Source: Poseidonibacter antarcticus
Lineage (GTDB): Bacteria; Campylobacterota; Campylobacteria; Campylobacterales; Arcobacteraceae
Assembly (NCBI RefSeq): GCF_003667345.1
Contig: NZ_RCWF01000011.1
Location: 49,951 to 86,034, forward strand
Length of the DNA: 36,084 bases
Reading direction: 5' to 3'
Positions 9,321 through 17,407 of the stretch are shown one piece after another; positions within the stretch are counted from its first letter, which is position 1, and each line of letters starts with the position of its first letter. The notes under the pieces were generated by a model, which worked only from the letters and a program-made list of their open reading frames with translations, was not told the origin of the DNA and did no database searches. The position numbers and the translations under genes are program-made.

Positions 9321-10649
9321 ATGGTTGAAAGATACGCAAGAGAAGAGATGAGTTCAAAATGGACTCAAAAAGCAAGATATGCAGCATGGCTTGAAGTTGA
9401 GAAAGCAGCAGTAAAAGCTTGGAATAAAATTGGATTGATTCCTGATGAAGATTGTAAAAAGATTGTTAAAAATGCAACTTTTTCAGTTAAGAGAATCGAA
9501 GAAATAGAAGCTGTTACAAGACATGATTTAATTGCTTTTAATACAAGTGTTTCAGAATCTCTTGGAGAAGAATCAAGATGGTTTCACTATGGTATGACAT
9601 CTTCAGATGCAGTTGATACTGGTGTTGCACTTCAAATGAGAGATTCATTAAAGTTAATTATCAAAGATGTTAAAATGCTTATGAAATCAATTAAGAAAAG
9701 AGCAAAAGAGCATAAATATACTTTAATGGTAGGAAGATCTCACGGTATTCACGGTGAACCTATTACTTTTGGTTTAACTTTGGCTGTTTGGTATGATGAA
9801 ATGAAAAGACATCTTAAAAACCTAAAAGAAACACTAAAAGTTATATCTGTTGGTCAAATTTCTGGTGCAATGGGTAACTTTGCTCACGCTCCTTTAGAAC
9901 TTGAAGAATATGCGATGAAAGAATTAGGATTAAAACCTGAACCTTGTTCAAATCAAGTAATTCATAGAGATAGATATGCAAGACTTGCTACTGCACTAGC
10001 ATTAATGTCTTCAAGTATTGAAAAATTTGCTGTTCAAGTAAGACATTTACAAAGAACAGAAGTTTACGAGTGTGAAGAGTTTTTTGCAAAAGGTCAAAAA
10101 GGATCTTCAGCAATGCCACATAAAAGAAATCCTATTTTAACTGAAAATATTACAGGATTAGCAAGAACTATTAGATCATTTGCAGCACCTGCAATGGAAA
10201 ATGTTGCTTTATGGCACGAAAGAGATATCTCTCACTCATCAAATGAAAGATTTTGGTTACCAGATGCATTTATTACAGCTGATTTTATGCTTTACAGAAT
10301 GAACAATGTAATCGCAAACTTAACAGTAATGCCTGAAAATATGATGAAAAACTTAAATTTAACTGGTGGATTAGTATTTTCTCAAAGAGTATTATTAGAA
10401 TTACCACTTAAAGGTGTTTCAAGAGAAGATGCATACAGAATTGTTCAAAGAAATGCTATGAAAGTTTGGCAAGAAATACAACAAGGTAAACCTTCGACAA
10501 ATAAAAAAGGAGAATCTTTATATTTACAATATTTATTAGGTGATGAAGAATTAAGAAATTCATTGTCAGAAAAACAAATTAGAGAGTGCTTTAACTTTGA
10601 ATATTATACTAAAAATGTTAGTGCAATTTTCAAAAGAGTATTTAAATAA
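9321..10649 (+). CDS. purB: Adenylosuccinate lyase
   Basis: PurB cleaves SAICAR to AICAR and adenylosuccinate to AMP, releasing fumarate in both cases. The family signature GSSAMPHKRNP, with the catalytic serine of the mobile loop, is intact, and the substrate-binding GRSHGIHGEPITFG and TSSDAVDTG motifs are present. The ATG at 9321 is chosen: it gives MVERYAREEM, the usual N-terminus in this phylum, a length of 442, and an AAGGG SD 8 bases upstream. A TTG at 9300 would add seven residues without support. nrdA follows after 13 bp, so nucleotide synthesis and reduction are probably co-transcribed. Confidence 0.96.
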   Translation: MVERYAREEMSSKWTQKARYAAWLEVEKAAVKAWNKIGLIPDEDCKKIVKNATFSVKRIEEIEAVTRHDLIAFNTSVSESLGEESRWFHYGMTSSDAVDTGVALQMRDSLKLIIKDVKMLMKSIKKRAKEHKYTLMVGRSHGIHGEPITFGLTLAVWYDEMKRHLKNLKETLKVISVGQISGAMGNFAHAPLELEEYAMKELGLKPEPCSNQVIHRDRYARLATALALMSSSIEKFAVQVRHLQRTEVYECEEFFAKGQKGSSAMPHKRNPILTENITGLARTIRSFAAPAMENVALWHERDISHSSNERFWLPDAFITADFMLYRMNNVIANLTVMPENMMKNLNLTGGLVFSQRVLLELPLKGVSREDAYRIVQRNAMKVWQEIQQGKPSTNKKGESLYLQYLLGDEELRNSLSEKQIRECFNFEYYTKNVSAIFKRVFK

Positions 10650-10662
10650 AGGTAATTAAATA

Positions 10663-13047
10663 ATGGCAATTATGATTCAAAAAAGAAATGGTCGTAAAGA
10701 AGTTTTAGATATTACTAAAATTCAAAAGATGACTATTGATGCAACAGCGGATTTAGATGGAGTAAGTCAGAGTGAATTAGAACTTGATGCTCAAATTAAA
10801 TTCATTGACGGAATGGGAAGCGCTGATATTCAAGATGCACTTATAAAAACAGCTGTTGAAAAAATAGATATAGATGTTCCAAACTGGACATTTACAGCTG
10901 CTAGACTATTTATATTTGATTTATATCATAGAGTTGGAAAAGTAACTCATGGCATAAAAGGTGAACCATATTGTCATTTTAAAGATTATTTACAATATGG
11001 AAAAGATGCAGGAAGACTTCTTCCTAATCTTGGTGATGGTTTTGATTTAGATGATTTAAATGATTATATCAAACCTGAACGGGATTACTTATTCAATTAT
11101 CTTGGAATTAAAACTTTATACGATAGATATTTAGTTAAAAATAAAAAAGGTGACCCTATTGAGTTACCACAGCAAATGTTTATGGCAATTGCAATATTTT
11201 TAGCGCAAGATGAAGAAGATAAACAGCAAAGAGCAAAAGAGTTCTATGATGTAGTTTCAAAATTTGAAGTAATGTTAGCAACTCCAACTTTATCAAATGC
11301 AAGAACAAATAGACATCAATTATCATCTTGTTATATTGGTTCAACTCCTGATAATATCGAGGGTATTTTTGATTCTTATCATGAAATGGCACTATTATCT
11401 AAATATGGTGGTGGTATTGGTTGGGATTGGAATCAAGTAAGAGCCTTAGGTGGTGTTATAGATGACCATAAAAGTGCTGCAGGTGGAACAGTTCCTTTTC
11501 TTAAAATTACAAATGATGTAGCTTTAGCAGTTGACCAATTAGGTACTAGAAAAGGTGCAATCGCTGTTTATCTTGAGCCTTGGCATATGGATATAGTTGA
11601 TTTTATTGATTTAAAGAAAAACTCAGGAGAAGAAAGACGTAGAGCACATGATTTATTCCCTGCTTTATGGATTACAGACCTTTTTATGGAAAGAGTTTTA
11701 GAAGATTCTTACTGGACTTTATTTGATCCTTATGAAGTAAAAGATTTATCAGAACTTCATGGTGATGCTTTTAAAGCTAGATATATAGCTTATGAAACAG
11801 ATGAAACTATTACAAAAGATAGAATGAAAGCAAAAGATTTATGGAAAAAGATTTTAACATCTTATTTTGAATCAGGTTCGCCATTCCTTTGTTTTAAAGA
11901 TAATGCAAACAGAGCAAATCCAAATAGTCATGTTGGACATATTAGAAGTTCAAACCTTTGTACAGAGATTTTTCAAAATACAAATCCAAACCATTATAAA
12001 ATCAAAATAGAGTTTAATGATGGTTCAATCTTAACTTATGAAGAAGAAGAGTTAGTAAAAGTTGATGCAGGAATTGAGAAAAAAGCAAATAAAATAACTG
12101 CATTAGATTCAATTAATGGTAAAAAAATATTTATTGTTGAAAAACATAAAATAGATGGAGATACAGCTGTATGTAACTTAGCATCAGTAAACTTATCTAG
12201 AATAAATACAAGAGAAGATATTGAAAGAGTTGTTCCAATTGCTATTAGAATGCTTGATAATGTAATTGACCTTAATTTTTATCCATTAAGAAAAGTAAAA
12301 GCAACAAACTTAAAATCTAGATCAATAGGTCTTGGTGTTATGGGTGAAGCTGAAATGCTAGCAGAGCATAAATTAGCATGGGGTTCTGATGAACACTTTA
12401 AAAAGATTGATACTATAATGGAAGCAATTTCATATAATGCAATCTCTTCTTCATCAAAATTAGGTGCAGAAAAAGGTGTTTATCCAACATTTGAAGGTTC
12501 AAAATGGAGTCAAGGTATTATGCCTCACGACCATGCACCACAAGCTGTAAATGCACTTGTAAATAGAGATCTTTTTGATTCAGCTTATAATTGGGATGTT
12601 TTAAGAGAAGAAGTTAAAGTAAATGGTATGAGAAATGGTTACCTAATGGCAGTTGCACCTACATCTTCAATTTCAATTCTTGTTGGTACTACACAAGCAA
12701 TTGAGCCTGTATATAAAAGAAAATGGTATGAAGAAAACTTATCTGGATTAATTCCTGTTGTTGTTCCAAAATTATCTCCTGAAACATGGTCTTATTATAC
12801 ACCTGCTTTTGAAATTGATCAATTACAAGTAATTAAAGCAGCAGCTATTAGACAAAAATGGATTGACCAAGGTCAAAGTACAAATATTTTTATGTCTTTA
12901 GATAAAGCAAGTGGTAGATATTTACATGAAATTTATACATTAGCTTGGAAACTTGGATTAAAATCTACATATTACCTAAGAAGTCAATCTCCTGAAGCTA
13001 ATAATGATGTAGAAGATAGAAGTATGGAATGTTCTGGTTGTCAATAA
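10663..13047 (+). CDS. nrdA: Class Ia ribonucleoside-diphosphate reductase, alpha subunit
   Basis: NrdA holds the active site that reduces ribonucleotides to deoxyribonucleotides using a radical supplied by NrdB. It has an ATP-cone at the N-terminus. Active-site elements are present: the redox cysteine in SSCYIG (Cys223), the thiyl-radical motif NLCTE, the partner cysteine in VCNLASVNL, the radical-relay tyrosine pair in STYYLRS, and a C-terminal Cys pair (CSGCQ). The NLC and VCN cysteines are 71 residues apart, about 48 more than in E. coli, because of a charged insertion (see findings). At 794 residues it is slightly longer than E. coli's 761. nrdB follows after 51 bp. Confidence 0.96.
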   Translation: MAIMIQKRNGRKEVLDITKIQKMTIDATADLDGVSQSELELDAQIKFIDGMGSADIQDALIKTAVEKIDIDVPNWTFTAARLFIFDLYHRVGKVTHGIKGEPYCHFKDYLQYGKDAGRLLPNLGDGFDLDDLNDYIKPERDYLFNYLGIKTLYDRYLVKNKKGDPIELPQQMFMAIAIFLAQDEEDKQQRAKEFYDVVSKFEVMLATPTLSNARTNRHQLSSCYIGSTPDNIEGIFDSYHEMALLSKYGGGIGWDWNQVRALGGVIDDHKSAAGGTVPFLKITNDVALAVDQLGTRKGAIAVYLEPWHMDIVDFIDLKKNSGEERRRAHDLFPALWITDLFMERVLEDSYWTLFDPYEVKDLSELHGDAFKARYIAYETDETITKDRMKAKDLWKKILTSYFESGSPFLCFKDNANRANPNSHVGHIRSSNLCTEIFQNTNPNHYKIKIEFNDGSILTYEEEELVKVDAGIEKKANKITALDSINGKKIFIVEKHKIDGDTAVCNLASVNLSRINTREDIERVVPIAIRMLDNVIDLNFYPLRKVKATNLKSRSIGLGVMGEAEMLAEHKLAWGSDEHFKKIDTIMEAISYNAISSSSKLGAEKGVYPTFEGSKWSQGIMPHDHAPQAVNALVNRDLFDSAYNWDVLREEVKVNGMRNGYLMAVAPTSSISILVGTTQAIEPVYKRKWYEENLSGLIPVVVPKLSPETWSYYTPAFEIDQLQVIKAAAIRQKWIDQGQSTNIFMSLDKASGRYLHEIYTLAWKLGLKSTYYLRSQSPEANNDVEDRSMECSGCQ

Positions 13048-13098
13048 GATTAATTCCATATATAAATAAAAAAATGAATAAAATATAAGAGAGAATCC

Positions 13099-14118
13099 AT
13101 GGATAGAAAAGTAATATACAACCCAGATTCAAAAGAGAGTTTAAACGATCGAAGAATCTTTGGTGGGAATAGTGATGGAATGATTAACTTCACTAAAATG
13201 AAATACCAATGGGCATTAAATCTTTGGGATACTATGGAAGCAAACACATGGTTTCCTAAAGAAGTACAAATGACAGCAGATGCAAAAGATTATAAGTATC
13301 TTTCTGATCCTGAAAAAAGAATGTATGATTTAGTTTTATCTCAATTAATTTTTATGGATTCGTTACAAACAAATAATTTAATGGATAATATTAATCCATA
13401 TATTACAGCACCTGAAGTTAATGCTTGTCTTTCTAGACAAGCATATGAAGAGGCAAATCATTCTAAATCATATGCTGTAATGGTTGAATCTATTTCTGAT
13501 AATACTGATGAAATTTATGATATGTGGAAAAATGATTTACAACTTAGAGAAAAGAATAATTATATTTCTGATGTGTATAAAAATCTTTCTGGTAATATCA
13601 CAGATGAAAAAATTGTACTTGCACTTTTTGCAAATCAGATTTTAGAAGGTTTATACTTCTACGCTGGTTTTGCAGCTATTTATGCTCTTGGGAAATCAGG
13701 AAAAATGCTAGGTTCTTCTCAAATGATTAGATTTATTCAAAGAGATGAAGTTACACATTTATTATTATTCCAAAATATGATTAACTCTGTTAGAAAAGAA
13801 AGACCAGATTTATTCACAAAAGAACTTGAAGAAAAAGTTCGAGTAATGTTTAGAAAAGCAGTTGAATTAGAAGCTTCTTGGGGTTCATATATCACTCAAG
13901 GTCAAGTTTTAGGATTTACAGATGCGATTATCAAACAATATATTCAATACCTTGCAGATAAAAGACTAGATGCAGTTGGATATAAACCAGAATATAATGT
14001 AAAACACCCTATTCCTTGGGTTGATGGATATGCATCATTTAATGATCAAAGAGCAAACTTCTTCGAATCGAATGTAGTGAATTATAGTAAAGGTTCTATT
14101 GATTTTGATGATTTTTAA
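13099..14118 (+). CDS. nrdB: Class Ia ribonucleoside-diphosphate reductase, beta subunit
   Basis: NrdB carries the di-iron/tyrosyl radical cofactor that starts catalysis in NrdA. The metal ligands line up with E. coli R2: Asp87 (MDSLQ), Glu118 and His121 (EEANHSKSY), Glu183 (LEGLYFYAG), and Glu217 and His220 (RDEVTH). The radical tyrosine is Tyr125, four residues after His121 as in E. coli, so a normal class Ia enzyme is expected rather than a Tyr-less variant. The C-terminus (acidic, Ser/Asp/Phe-rich) is the typical NrdA-binding tail. AAGAGAGAA precedes the ATG. No convincing NrdR box was recognised. Confidence 0.96.
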   Translation: MDRKVIYNPDSKESLNDRRIFGGNSDGMINFTKMKYQWALNLWDTMEANTWFPKEVQMTADAKDYKYLSDPEKRMYDLVLSQLIFMDSLQTNNLMDNINPYITAPEVNACLSRQAYEEANHSKSYAVMVESISDNTDEIYDMWKNDLQLREKNNYISDVYKNLSGNITDEKIVLALFANQILEGLYFYAGFAAIYALGKSGKMLGSSQMIRFIQRDEVTHLLLFQNMINSVRKERPDLFTKELEEKVRVMFRKAVELEASWGSYITQGQVLGFTDAIIKQYIQYLADKRLDAVGYKPEYNVKHPIPWVDGYASFNDQRANFFESNVVNYSKGSIDFDDF

Positions 14119-14131
14119 AAGTAGGTAAATT

Positions 14132-14145
14132 TGACCGAAAGGTCA
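14132..14145 (+). terminator. Short GNRA-loop hairpin after nrdB
   Basis: TGACC-GAAA-GGTCA forms a 5-bp stem with a stable GAAA loop 13 bases after the nrdB stop. There is no T tract, so it may be a 3'-end stabiliser rather than a terminator. Confidence 0.35.
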
Positions 14146-14165
14146 TAAAACTAATATACCGATTT

Positions 14166-14239
14166 AAATTCTTGAGAAGTTAAACCAATATATTTCTTTG
14201 TCATGACTGAAATTATATCTTACAACTTCTTCAAGATTT
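14166..14239. repeat. Imperfect nested inverted repeat, possible structured RNA
   Basis: AAATTCTTGAGAAGTT (14166-14181) pairs imperfectly with AACTTCTTCAAGATTT (14224-14239), and inside it ATATATTTC pairs with GAAATTATAT. The 74-nt element lies about 50-80 bp upstream of the small ORF at 14320. No known RNA family was recognised. Confidence 0.4.
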
Positions 14240-14319
14240 ATTAATCAAAAATTACTATAGTTATGTATTAAGTATTACTTTTTTATAAGGATAAAGCATG
14301 CTATAAAAAAGGAGATAAA

Positions 14320-14415
14320 TTGAGAAAGAAGTTAAAAAGAAAAGATATTTTTATCATATTTCAAATTATACTGGCTATGCTTGAATTTCAAAATAATACT
14401 CAGTATTTCTGTTAA
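14320..14415 (+). CDS. Putative 31-residue basic/hydrophobic peptide
   Basis: No family was recognised. The ORF starts at TTG with a strong SD (AAGGAG, 14309-14314) at optimal spacing, in a window where TTG starts recur. The peptide opens with a very basic stretch (MRKKLKRKD), then about 14 hydrophobic residues (IFIIFQIILAMLEF), then a polar tail ending in Cys. The shape resembles small membrane-active peptides. Just upstream, ATG-CTA-TAA (14298-14306) with its own AAGGA SD would be a two-codon ORF. A 10-bp hairpin starts 4 bases after the stop. Chance is a real alternative at this length in AT-rich DNA. Confidence 0.4.
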   Translation: MRKKLKRKDIFIIFQIILAMLEFQNNTQYFC

Positions 14416-14418
14416 ATA

Positions 14419-14442
14419 AATGAGGAGTAATAACTCCTCATT
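14419..14442. terminator. Symmetric hairpin between two small convergent ORFs
   Basis: AATGAGGAGT and its exact complement form a 10-bp stem with a 4-nt loop. On minus it is followed by TTATTTAAC, an AT-rich tail compatible with termination; the plus side has only weak Ts. It is the most GC-rich spot of the gap. Confidence 0.6.
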
Positions 14443-14454
14443 AAAATTAAGAAT

Positions 14455-14597
14455 TTATTTTAACTCCAGATAGACTTCTAGTAATAAGTTGTTTATTTTT
14501 AGTTTTAATTCTTCATTTATCTAAGTAACATATATACAAGTAGGATTAACAATAACAAGCCTACTAAAATTCCTTTTTTTATTAGTTCTTCTCTAAT
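14455..14597 (-). pseudogene. Possible broken mini-gene: one membrane helix plus amphipathic helix
   Basis: Two minus-strand frames abut. The first (14517-14597) reads IREELIKKG, then the membrane-like ILVGLLLLILLVYMLLR, then TAA. The second (14455-14520), in another frame, reads INEELKLKINNLLLEVYLELK and stops 12 bp before the 14419-14442 hairpin. One inserted base near 14519-14521 would join them into one protein of about 47 residues. An AAGGA SD lies six bases before the first codon, which is ATT instead of ATG. This fits a recently decayed small gene, or an ATT start followed by a frameshift. Chance hydrophobicity cannot be excluded. Confidence 0.35.
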
Positions 14598-14831
14598 CTA
14601 AAATCCTTTTTAATTTTTTATTTAACTTACAAACAAAAATATCATCCAATAATCTTAATATCTTAACATCAAATTGTTTTATTTTTAATGTGAATCTAAA
14701 AGATTAATTTAAATCTCATCGATTTTTAAATTTATAAACAAAAACCTTAAAATATGCACAAGGAAACCAATCTCATTAAAAATTTGTTAAAGTAAATATA
14801 CTAAAATAAATCATCTTTACAAGGAGTCTAT
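14598..14831. other. AT-rich intergenic stretch upstream of the efflux operon
   Basis: No ORF or structured element stands out. A 13-codon ORF (MHKETNLIKNLLK) lies near the right end but has no good SD. The only useful signal is the -10 box at 14797-14802. Confidence 0.5.
14797..14802 (+). promoter_or_regulatory. -10 box for the RND efflux operon
   Basis: TATACT lies 30 bp upstream of the outer-membrane factor ATG. No operator could be recognised and no regulator gene flanks the operon. Confidence 0.4.
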
Positions 14832-16205
14832 ATGTTCGTTATTTACAGGCATAGTTTATTGTGTGTCTTTTTCCTATTCTTTACAGGTTGTGCCTATAAT
14901 CAGCTTGATACTAAAATAAAAAATCCAAGTCTACCTTCAAACTTCAATAACAATAATGTAAATATAGCATTAAAAGAAAACTGGTTATCTAATTTTAATG
15001 ATAAAGACTTACTTGATATTGTAAATATTGCCTTAAATAATAATTTTGAATTAAAACAATTAGGTTTTGATGTGAAAATAAAACAGCAAGAGTTAATAGC
15101 AACAAATAGTCTTCTTTTTCCAAATCTTGACTTTGAAATTAACACTTCAAAAGATGGTGAAATTGGGGGAAGTAGTGATACAACTTCTTTAAATGCTTCA
15201 TTAGATTTAAGCTATGAAGTTGATTTGTGGGGTAAGCTATCTGATTCTAAAAAAAGTGCAAATATGGACTTGTTGGAGACAAAAGCTTTATATGAAGAAG
15301 CTAAACAAGAGTTGATAAGCAATGTATCTTTACTTTATTATAAGATTATAGAATCAAATAAGCTTTTGGATTTATATAAAAAGAATTTACTAACTTCAAA
15401 ACAATCTTATGAATTAACTCTTTCAAGATATAAACAAGGATTAAGCGAGGCTTTGGATACTTTACTTGCAAAAAACAGTATTTATACTCAAGAGTTAAAA
15501 ATATCAAATCTTCAAACTACAAAAAGCCAAGCAATATACCAACTTGAACAACTTCTTTCAAACTACCCTTCTGGAAAACTTGATATAAACAAAGATTTGC
15601 CATTGATAAAAGAAAAAGCAAATGTTGGAATACCATCAGAATTAATTGAAAGAAAAGCATCAATTAGTGCTTCATGGAATGCTCTTTTATCAAAAGATTA
15701 TACTTTGGCATTTACACATAAACAAAGATTGCCAAGTCTTAGTATTTCTACTTCATTAGAAAATATAAAAGATGATGGTTTACCAACTTTATGGTCATTA
15801 GCTACAGGAATAACTGCACCTATTTTTAATGCTGGAAAATTAAAAGCAAACGAACAAATAGCTTATTATGAATTAAAAAAAGCAGAACAAGAGTATTTAA
15901 AAACAGTTTTTGATTCTTTGACAGAGATTGAAACATATATTCAAGAAGAAAAAAACCTAAAAAATGAGTATGAAATATTAAAAACATCAAATGAAAATGC
16001 CAAAAAATCTTTGGAATTATCTTTTAATCAATATTTAAAAGGTTTGATTGAATACTCAACGGTTTTAGATTTACAAGAGAGTTTTTATAATACACAAAGC
16101 TCAATAATACAAATGCAAGCATCAATAATACAAAACAGTATAAATTTACATAAAGCATTAGGTGGAGACTTTTTACCTAAAGATTATAAGGAAGATAAAC
16201 AATGA
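14832..16205 (+). CDS. TolC/NodT-family outer-membrane efflux lipoprotein
   Basis: The protein is the outer-membrane channel of the tripartite pump encoded by this operon. A lipoprotein signal peptide ends in FFTGC, with Cys20 as the lipidated residue, which points to the NodT-type branch of the outer-membrane factors. Two repeats of helical hairpin plus strand follow, with the typical LDLSYEVDLWGKL segment and, in the second half, GITAPIFNAGKLKANEQIA. Length (457) is normal. The start at 14832 follows a strong AAGGAG SD (14821-14826). Its last four bases overlap the start of the adaptor gene (ATGA), so translation is coupled. The operon has no neighbouring regulator, so substrate and inducer are unknown. 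Confidence 0.9.
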   Translation: MFVIYRHSLLCVFFLFFTGCAYNQLDTKIKNPSLPSNFNNNNVNIALKENWLSNFNDKDLLDIVNIALNNNFELKQLGFDVKIKQQELIATNSLLFPNLDFEINTSKDGEIGGSSDTTSLNASLDLSYEVDLWGKLSDSKKSANMDLLETKALYEEAKQELISNVSLLYYKIIESNKLLDLYKKNLLTSKQSYELTLSRYKQGLSEALDTLLAKNSIYTQELKISNLQTTKSQAIYQLEQLLSNYPSGKLDINKDLPLIKEKANVGIPSELIERKASISASWNALLSKDYTLAFTHKQRLPSLSISTSLENIKDDGLPTLWSLATGITAPIFNAGKLKANEQIAYYELKKAEQEYLKTVFDSLTEIETYIQEEKNLKNEYEILKTSNENAKKSLELSFNQYLKGLIEYSTVLDLQESFYNTQSSIIQMQASIIQNSINLHKALGGDFLPKDYKEDKQ

Positions 16206-17407
16206 AAAAGATTTTTAAAATATTAATTCCATTTATCATAATACTTGGAACAATTGGAGTTGTTTATATAATATTTGATAATCCACCTGAAGCAAAAAAG
16301 CAAAAAGCAAAAGTTTCAAAAATAAAAGTAGAAGTAAAAAAACTTGTAAAACAAGACTTTTTAATTTCCCTTGATAGTTTTGGAACGGCGCAACCAAGTG
16401 TTCAGACAACACTTACTTCACAAGTTTCAGGAAAAGTAATCTATGTAAATGACAAGTTCAAAAATGGTGCTTACTTTAAAAAAGGTGATTTACTTGTTCA
16501 AATTGAAGATTTAGATTATATTTCTGATGAAAAGATTGCACAAGCACAATTAGTTTTAGCAAAACAAGCTTTATTAGAAGAACAAGCAAAATCTAAACAA
16601 GCAAAAGAAGATTGGGAAAAGTTTAATATAAAAGGAAAACCAAATAGTTTAGTATTAAGAGTTCCTCAACTTCAATCAGCAAAAGCAAATCTAATGGCTG
16701 CACAAGCACAATTAGAAAAAGCGAAATTAAACTCTAAAAGAACTAAAATTTTAGCTCCTTATGATGGAAGAGTTATAGAAAAAAATGTTTCAATAGCGCA
16801 AGTATTAGCAAGTAATACTCAAATAGGAACAATATTTTCAAGTGATGTTATCGAAGTTAGATTACCAATTAAAAACAAAGACTTAAACTTAATTGATATT
16901 GACAATAAAGCAAATATAGTATTTAATTCAGAAATAACAAACACAAGCTTTAAAGGAAAAATTGCAAGAAGTGAAAGTAGTATTGATACAAATACAAAAC
17001 AACTTTATTTAATCGCTGAAATAAAAGAAAACAGTAAAAAAATAAAAATCGGTGAATATTTAAAAGCAAAAATTCAAGCAAAAAAATTAAAAGATGTGAT
17101 GGTAATTCCAAATGATTCAGTTTATCAAAGCTCTTATGTTTATTTAGAAAAAGATGGAGTTTTACAAAGAAATCAAATTGAGATTTTATGGCAAGATGAT
17201 AATAATACTTTAGTAAAAAGTGGTTTAAAACAAAATGATAATTTAGTTTTAACAACGCTAGGAGTAGTTAGTTCAGGAACTAAAGTTGATGTATTAGATG
17301 AAAATGGAAGTATAAAACAAAATGATGTAAAAAGAAAAAAAGGCAAAAGAAGAGAAGCAGGACAAAAAGGTGATAGAAAACCTCGTAACAAAGGTGAAGA
17401 CAGATGA
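16202..17407 (+). CDS. RND efflux periplasmic adaptor (membrane fusion protein)
   Basis: The adaptor bridges the inner-membrane pump and the outer-membrane channel. It has one N-terminal membrane anchor (about residues 5-25), a barrel-sandwich half-motif (SQVSGKVIYVNDKFKNGAYF), a long helical hairpin (about 110-180), then the second half-motif (TKILAPYDGRVIEKNVSIAQ) and beta-barrel domains. The last 25 residues are a highly basic tail (KRKKGKRREAG followed by QKGDRKPRNKGEDR), unusual for a periplasmic adaptor. It overlaps both neighbours by 4 bp, so the three efflux genes form a coupled operon. Family assignment is firm; the function of the tail is unknown. Confidence 0.92.
   Translation: MKKIFKILIPFIIILGTIGVVYIIFDNPPEAKKQKAKVSKIKVEVKKLVKQDFLISLDSFGTAQPSVQTTLTSQVSGKVIYVNDKFKNGAYFKKGDLLVQIEDLDYISDEKIAQAQLVLAKQALLEEQAKSKQAKEDWEKFNIKGKPNSLVLRVPQLQSAKANLMAAQAQLEKAKLNSKRTKILAPYDGRVIEKNVSIAQVLASNTQIGTIFSSDVIEVRLPIKNKDLNLIDIDNKANIVFNSEITNTSFKGKIARSESSIDTNTKQLYLIAEIKENSKKIKIGEYLKAKIQAKKLKDVMVIPNDSVYQSSYVYLEKDGVLQRNQIEILWQDDNNTLVKSGLKQNDNLVLTTLGVVSSGTKVDVLDENGSIKQNDVKRKKGKRREAGQKGDRKPRNKGEDR

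Noticed and set aside
14598-14831. 13-codon ORF near 14754 as a leader peptide for the efflux operon
   Set aside because: It starts upstream of the likely transcription start (-10 at 14797), has no convincing SD and no attenuation hairpin.
17173-17391. Cys-rich minus-strand ORF inside the RND adaptor gene
   Set aside because: Shadow frame of the basic adaptor tail; composition is explained by the Lys/Arg codons opposite.
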